A DNA stretch of 64,000 nt from Oscheius sp. JU75 (lineage: Eukaryota; Nematoda; Chromadorea; Rhabditida; Rhabditidae): positions 6,138,001-6,202,000 of the forward strand of contig JASJZC010000004.1 of assembly GCA_037178855.1 (NCBI GenBank), written 5' to 3'. Position 1 is the first letter of the stretch; each line of letters starts with the position of its first letter. The position numbers and the translations under genes are program-made. This document shows positions 58,277-64,000 of this stretch, one piece after another. Below the pieces are notes generated by a model, which did not search any database, was not told the origin of the DNA, and worked only from the letters and a program-made list of their open reading frames with translations.

Positions 58277-61200
58277 GAGCCCACCCGGGAGCGAAACTTT
58301 TTTGCTTTTCTGGGACTCACTTTTCCGTTTAAGAAGCACTGATTTTCCCTCAAGAGAAGACATTTTCCACATGTGGCTCTGCAGTTTTCGGCCATGAACT
58401 CAGCCGACTCGCCGCGGCACATTCCCTGGTTCTTCCAGCTCTTGCACATCAGATGGCGGTCCGTACAGGCTAAATTTACTGTATTTCGGGAAAGGAACTC
58501 AATTTACGTTCAGTAGCGTTATAACTAGGTGTGCAGATATGACAAGATGCAGCACAGTACTGACTCATATATTCAGGGGAACTCTCACACTTGCCGGAAT
58601 CGGCCCAGGAGTCACAGCAGGAATGTCTAAACCACATATTCAAATTGGTTTTTAGCATGAATACCTATTGAAACAGTCCACAAAGAGTTTGGCTGTCATG
58701 GGAACGATCTTGGGCTTCGGGGCATCGATTGTAGGAAGGTCACGGAGCGAGGAGGTCTCATTGTTCTTACTACTCTTGACTCCGTGCATTCTCCAGGTTG
58801 CTCCTCCCTGAAGATGTCAGTTTTCCAGTCGGACCAAAAAACATATAGAGAGTCAGCGAGACAGAAAGATAAGACTCTACTGGACCATCTTATAGCTTTT
58901 AGGGAGAGAAAGAGTCAGTTCTGGACCGACTTTGAAAAGAAGACAAGGGACAAGAGGACTGGGAACAACAGTATCTGAGAGAGTATGAGAGACTGCAGAG
59001 AATAAGGACAGAGTTAGGATGAGTCATGGAAACAGTAGGGTAGCAGTGAGTAGCGGTGAGATAGTACTAGAATTTATAAGGACTGAATTAGGATTTGTAA
59101 GGGACATTTATGTAAGTTTGAGTCACACAACAGAAAATTATTGAACAGGTCATAACAAAGAAGAGTCGAGAGATAGAGACTGCAGAGGTTAGAGTTAAAA
59201 GTACAGACATCCAAGTAGAAAACTCACAGCTGGTATGCATCTTCCCCACCAGCATCTACCCTGGTAGCAGGCATCGTTGTTCTCAAAACCGCGGCAGATT
59301 CCATTCATCTTGATTTTGGCCACGCAGTGAGGGTATCTGAAATCTATTTACTACAAAAGAATGTAAAAATAGAAGAGAAACATCATTTCTGGACTCAGAA
59401 CAAAAACAAAAACGTTTCTGGAGATATGGGGAATTGAACCCCAGACCTCTCCCATGCTAAGGGAGCGCTCTACCACTGAGCTATATCCCCAACAAGACGT
59501 GCCATTTCGTCAGGGGTAGACATTTGGCGCAGGTTTTTTCTATGGAAAACTGACCCTCTGGTGTCGCAGAACAGATACGGCGATCCACAGCTAGGATTTT
59601 GGAAGCTGCAAGTGGGTCTGGGGGCATAGCGGTACATCTGATCCGTGTAGCCGTTAGACAAGCCATCGCGATTTGTCAAATAAGGAAAGGGGCGCATGTT
59701 GGCATAGCTGAAGTGCTGCCAGTTGGCACAGTAGCCCTCGTCGGCTGAATAAGCCTGAAAAAGATGTTAATCTTATAACTTTCCAGCTTTTTTGGGATGT
59801 TTTCGGCATTTTGTTTCAAGCAATCACTGTCTTCTTTCCAATAAGCGCCCCGAGCGCCGCAAGGGTGTAACTTCAAACAAACTTTTCGGGGACCAAGAAG
59901 TGGCTTTCGAGATTTGTGATTTTCCGCAATATTGAGGGAAATTAAAAACTTTTTTTTACAACACAAAGCTTGAAAACCTCGTCTTGAGCCAGTGACAAGG
60001 TATTTTGCGGCGCACTAAATCTCATACTATCGACAGCCATCTATTATCGTCGATATTGACATCAAAGCGTGACCTTTTGGGTTTGCCATATCCTGCAGAG
60101 TTGTAGAGCAGATCGAAATCTACAACTTTGCAGGAATATTTATCGATCTTGAAAATCAGTTCTTGATACCGATATCGACCGCGCGGCGGCATGGCCTCCA
60201 ATGCTGGATATCGAGTTAAGTTTAAAAACCCACAACTTCACGAAGCCATCTGGGCTGTCTCAGCTGTCTCCACAGCTCCCAGAGGTAGTCCACAAAAGAG
60301 TGATGCATGAAGAAGATGGGTTCATTGGCAGAGGTGCTGGGCGGCTTCATGTCTCCTCCCATCCAGAGGTGGATATTGGAGTGAATGTACTCAATGGCTC
60401 CGTAGTTGTTCGGGTAGGGACAGCCTGAAGAATTGAGTGGAAGCGGCAAGAAACCGTAATACCAGCGGTAGGAGCTGTGTAGGCCATAGTATTTTCGATA
60501 GTGTTCTGGGAAACAATGACATTGACCTGTTGTTCACTGAAGAGGGAGCCCTCAGCTCCGAGCTGGCGAAGAATCGTTCCTCTACCTTCGAGCGTAGGCC
60601 AGTATGCGAAGGGACCCTAGAAAGTAAGGGTGAGGCAGAGAGAGAGAGAGGAAGAGAGAGAGAGGAAGAGAGAGAGAGAGAGAGAGAGACACTACCTGGA
60701 CGACATTTCCATAGAAATCAGTCTCTCCAGCGAACAAGTTCGAGAACATAATAGAGTCGCGAGGATCGGGAAGATAGCTGTCCATGACACTGTCCCAGTA
60801 GGGAATAGCTACAAGGGGATCGACCATTCGGAGAGCGATCTCAAATCTGGAAACTGGCTTGTTTTTCACGTCGTGATAGCCGCCAAGATCGGAATCGTTC
60901 AGTTCCATCGCATCGGTGGTTCAGTGGTAGAATGCTCGCCTGCCACGCGGGCGACCCGGGTTCGATTCCCGGCCGATGCAACTCTTTTTGCACTTTTTTT
61001 GGCTCACCTCTTCAGGTACTCTCTGTGCCAGGGTAGAAAACCAGGTCCAGAATGGGCTCCTGATCCGACTCCGACTTCCAAATGCTGTCTGCTGAGTCGG
61101 TCATACTCTCCGTTCCTTTTCAGCGTGTTCAAAGCATTGTGCCATCTATTCCTCTCGTCATCCGTCATCATTCTATATTCTTTCCGGTAGGCCATGTCCA

Positions 61201-61701
61201 GACGAACACCGTTGGAGAGGATACAGTTGGCTCCTTGCATCTGACCCTAAACGACGATACTTTCCAAGGAATTTAAATTGCAGTCTTACGTTGAAGAAGG
61301 GGCAGATACATGCAATGGTCATGCAGTCATAGGGATGGTATGCATACTGTCCTCGGGCATTGGCAGGAACTGGGATTGGTGTTAGCCAATTGGGAGGTCC
61401 ACCGGGTTGGTTGACTACCTGGAAAGAGTCAAGTTCAGTCACTTTCTGTCTTTGTCACTATCACTGCCAATGTCACTTTCTCACCAACCTGATTTCTTTG
61501 AGCCTGTCTAGCCAGCCTCTTCCTGGCCATTTTGTCCATACTGTGGTACATCAAGCAACTCTTTTTGATATTGATATCCGGAGCATCAGAACAATCCCTG
61601 GGTGGTTCCTTTTTCAATTGTCGCCTGACCGTTGCCGTTCCATTGGTGATCGCTTCCAATCCCACTACCAGACAGCAAAATGAGAGCGCTAACAAACGCA
61701 T
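58087..61701 (-). CDS. Tyrosinase-type copper oxidase with two ShKT domains, secreted, about 611 aa
   Basis: Minus-strand exons 61489-61701, 61290-61418, 61008-61246, 60696-60846, 60463-60616, 60237-60424, 59555-59754, 59228-59336, 58665-58807, 58508-58626 and 58321-58469 stay in phase. A final exon 58087-58128 is tentative because its acceptor is gag. Start [17 protein letters not shown] is a signal peptide, directly after ttttgcag. Copper site A: H-N-A-L then F-L-P-W-H-R-E-Y-L. Copper site [12 protein letters not shown] and [10 protein letters not shown]. Cys-rich modules follow, including two six-Cys ShKT units (exon 9/10: D-C-F-N-R...C-H-I-C; exon 11: C-T-D-R...C-G-K-C). These are protein modules common in nematodes, not evidence of a toxin. 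The enzyme probably oxidises phenols or tyrosine residues for cuticle or eggshell hardening. Confidence 0.88.
58221..58293 (+). tRNA. tRNA-Asn (GTT)
   Basis: Full cloverleaf: acceptor GCTTCCG with CGGGAGC, D arm GGCGCAATAGGCAGCGC, anticodon arm TTCGGCTGTTAACCGAA (anticodon GTT), T arm GGTGGTTCGAGCCCACC, discriminator G. T-rich sequence follows. It lies opposite to the tyrosinase gene, in its probable last intron. Confidence 0.95.
59419..59490 (-). tRNA. tRNA-Ala (AGC), in tyrosinase intron 7
   Basis: On the minus strand: acceptor GGGGATA with TATCTCC, D arm GCTCAGTGGTAGAGC, anticodon arm CTCCCTTAGCATGGGAG (anticodon AGC), T arm TGGGGTTCAATTCCCCA, discriminator A. T runs follow. Same strand as the host gene. 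Confidence 0.95.
60090..60136. repeat. Dispersed hairpin repeat, copy 6 (best preserved)
   Basis: Arms TCCTGCAGAGTTGTAGA and TCTACAACTTTGCAGGA pair almost perfectly around a GCAGATCGAAA-type loop. It is in intron 6 of the tyrosinase gene. Confidence 0.65.
60635..60690. repeat. GA simple repeat in tyrosinase intron 4
   Basis: Mostly (GA)n with GAGGAA interruptions; it fills most of the 79-bp intron. Confidence 0.8.
60910..60980 (+). tRNA. tRNA-Gly (GCC), antisense in tyrosinase intron 3
   Basis: Acceptor GCATCGG with CCGATGC, D arm GTTCAGTGGTAGAAT, anticodon arm CTCGCCTGCCACGCGGG (anticodon GCC), T arm CCGGGTTCGATTCCCGG, discriminator A. A T run follows (CTTTTTG). The tRNA takes up nearly half of the 161-bp host intron. 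Confidence 0.95.
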
Positions 61702-64000
61702 CTGCAAAACGAGACAATATGAGTGAGACAGACAGGGTAAAGAGTGCTGGAAGTCCTTTTATAGTAGGCCTGTCTTTCTTGGCGAAAGAACGGGGGAAGA
61801 ATGACTCAAAAAGGGGAGAGAAGAATTCATGCCGGAGAGAAAAGTACGAAACTGTTTTGACGGAAAGATCAAAAGAGAACTGACTGTTTGACCCAGGGCC
61901 TAACTTACTTCTGCCAAGGTCAAGCGAGCCCCGCCTCGGGGCGCATTGTGTCCCCACTCAACAAAGGGAGCCAAAAAAGTTTTTGGTAGGGGACGTGTGA
62001 CCTCGGGTAGGCGTTCTTCGAAAAAAAACAAACACAATTTCATAGCAGTTTGTATTTTATAAGAGACCAAGTCGAGTAACCGGGCAGGCGCGGGTTGCTA
62101 TATGTATGACATAAAACAGCTCGATTTGGAGCTGAAGAACTTATTTACGAGATTTTGAGTACTCTGCAAACTTGTAAAACACATCAAAAGCTATATCTTT
62201 GCAGAACATCACTGAGCTTAAAAATGTTGTTTTCCACGAGAAAAATGCGTGAGAAGTTGGGTGCCGCGCGCTGTGCCTGCTTACAGAGTCAATTTAAGTT
62301 TTCTGTCAAGTTTTATAAATTTTAAATAGACAGGAAACAATAATTTCAGTAATTTCGTAAGCTTGTACGTGCCGTGAGGTCCAATAAATCCCTTGTTAAA
62401 TTATTTTACACGGTCTGCCGTCGACTCCGACGGCGACCCTTGAACCGGTCGCCTTTCTTCCCTGTGTGGCCAGCGGCATTTTCTTTCTTCACTCTCGCCA
62501 ATCACTTTCCCGCAGACCACAAAAGCGTATCACAACAAGCAGAGAAACTTCTTGTTTATGTGTGTGGGGCGACTGTGAAAGATGTGGCGGAAACACTGAT
62601 GGCTAGACACAATCACTTTGACATGCTTGTCGACGAGTGTGGCCTGAGGAGAAAAAATATTTTCGTAAACATTTTTTGCTGAATCCGAGTTTGATTTCTA
62701 AAATGCTATTGTCAGCTAATACGAAATGTGAAATCCTAGGCTTTTTTCGAATTGATGGTAACGATTTTTCCAATTTTTAAATTATGTTAAAACAAATATT
62801 AAACTGCCATCAATCCTACTATTAAAGACTGCTGTAGGTACTACCTAATTTAAAAAGAAGTAATATTAAATAGGAAAATCTGAAAAAAAAGGTCTTGCAC
62901 AAATTTTCAATTTTTCTATGGGAACCAAAAATTTTGGCTGTTCCTCCAAATTAATGGGGAAAGGTTTGCATGTCCAGGTGAAGTTGGCAATCGCTCATAC
63001 GATAGCCCTAAGCATCAGGATTTTGGAGAGCAGCTCTTAATTTGCTCAACCCTGCCGAGATAGTATGGAAAGTATACACATAAAAAGTGAAATATAGCCT
63101 AAAGAATTCTTGAAGGCACTCTAGAACTAAAGAGCCTATACGCTGCAACTTGACAAGTCAAATGATACCAGTAGGGGGTAACACCCAAACTGACGGAGCT
63201 TATTTGTTCCGATCAAGGTTCTCGAAATTGCAAACAACACAAAAATACCAAAAAAGGGCCTTGAAATCACTCCGCTATATCGTCTTTTTCGTAGAAAAAT
63301 GTGCGAGAATTGGGTCGCACAGTTGGCAAGGGAGAAGTGGCAGGAATCGAAAAATATTGGAGGTACTGTAGGAATGTGTTGATATTTAGAGAAGTGATTG
63401 TGTATATGAGCCCCTTGGGCATTGTGTATGACCCCAAGGGCAACAGGTTTGCCGTTTTATACTGGGCATGGGGTCGAAGGTGGAGAAGGCGGGCCAAGAG
63501 GGGGACCGTGTAAAACGCCGCGGGTCAAAGAAGACGTGCCAATCAAAGTACAAAGCATTCTGATATTATTATTGAGAAAAAGTTTCAGTAACTGTCACTG
63601 TCATTGTCCCCATTCATAATTGTTTCCACATATGTTTGAATCTTTCGAAGTTTCCATATACACTTGACCCCCCTAATCCCCTTTTCGCCGCCTGAGGCGC
63701 TTTTCTCAAAAAGTTTCTCTCTCAAATCATCTCCTTTCCCAAAAGTGACACTTCTTTGTCGAGAAAAGTCTCGAGGCCGTCTGTGGCTGTGGCAGCCCCC
63801 GAGGGCAGGTTCCGATGATGACCAGGAGAAATGAGGAAGTTAGTTTTTGGAAAAATATTTTCAATCGAAATCATTAATAAGAAACATTTGGTACCTTCAG
63901 CCCAATCTGAATTGAAATCTATAAGAAGGTGAGTAACGCCAGTTCCACTGATTAGGACGCATTGTTCCAATTTCTTCCCTCATTTCGTTAAACGCTTACG
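61702..64000. other. Terminal region without a firm gene
   Basis: Upstream of tyrosinase the first few hundred bases probably hold its promoter. A hairpin-family copy is at 62163-62210, followed by a GCCGCGCGC piece. A plus-strand stretch (62374-62682) reads CGATVKDVAETLMARHNHFD and could be a transposon remnant. A minus-strand open stretch (63722-63970) has an internal GCTGCCACAGCC repeat-like part. Neither has splice or homology support. Confidence 0.35.
62163..62210. repeat. Dispersed hairpin repeat, copy 7
   Basis: Arms TCTGCAAA and TTTGCAGA surround a spacer containing ACATCAAAAGC. The GATC core is changed to CATC here. Confidence 0.5.

Noticed and set aside
58508..58807. ShKT units as evidence of a toxin gene
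   Set aside because: ShKT modules are common in ordinary nematode enzymes; here they follow a tyrosinase domain with both copper sites.
62374..62682. 102-aa plus-strand frame
   Set aside because: The C-terminal half looks protein-like, but there is no homology I recognise and no acceptor or polyadenylation signal; left unassigned.
63722..63970. 82-aa minus-strand frame at the window edge
   Set aside because: Might be a last exon of a gene beyond the window, but no supporting junction is visible.

Overview
The window is eukaryotic and almost certainly from a nematode, but not a species I can name. Genes are split by many short introns with TTTCAG-type acceptors. Several start codons follow directly on a lone acceptor (cag|ATG at 27384 and 61701), as expected for spliced-leader trans-splicing. 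Gene content also points to nematodes: a tyrosinase with two C-terminal ShKT domains, an HMIT-type transporter with a Cys-rich outer loop, and a small SH2-pseudokinase. Non-coding DNA is rich in GA/CT and GACA-type simple repeats and in transposon remains. I rebuilt all splicing by eye from reading frame, phase and GT/GC..AG sites, so exon edges may be off by a few bases.

Layout. 0-4.2 kb: the 3' part of an unknown gene (+), a multi-pass membrane protein (+) and a small C2H2-like protein (-). 4.4-7.8 kb: a Mutator-like (MULE) transposon with a nested palindromic element, then a broken Merlin/IS1595-like transposase. 8.5-11 kb: a centromeric histone H3 (CenH3) with a very long N-terminal tail. 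12.7-16.3 kb: an unknown gene with a 1.57-kb Tc1-like element in an intron. 16.7-20 kb: an HMIT-type sugar/inositol transporter with a tRNA-Trp-like gene in an intron. 20.9-22.6 kb: actin (-). 23.3-25.3 kb: a Lys-rich membrane-anchored protein built from duplicated exons (-), head-to-head with an SH2-pseudokinase (25.4-26.7 kb, +). 27.4-32.7 kb: mitochondrial malate dehydrogenase followed closely by mitochondrial ribosomal protein mS31, an operon-like pair. 33.7-40.3 kb: a Gln/Met/Pro-rich nuclear co-activator-like gene (-) with a 4-kb intron. 40.3-48.3 kb: no gene I can support. 48.3-57.5 kb: two head-to-head SNF2 ATPase paralogues of the CHD1L type with HMG-like C-termini and matching exon structure. 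58.1-61.7 kb: the tyrosinase-ShKT gene (-), with tRNA-Asn, tRNA-Ala and tRNA-Gly genes inside or beside its introns. 61.7-64 kb: repeats and unassigned sequence.

Points that stand out: the 436-residue CenH3; the mirror-image remodeller pair; a pseudokinase that has lost both its phosphotransfer residues and its SH2 arginine; four probable GC-AG introns, one conserved between paralogues; the operon-like MDH/mS31 pair; and a dispersed small hairpin repeat whose loop usually contains GATC. No prokaryotic genes or CRISPR arrays were seen.
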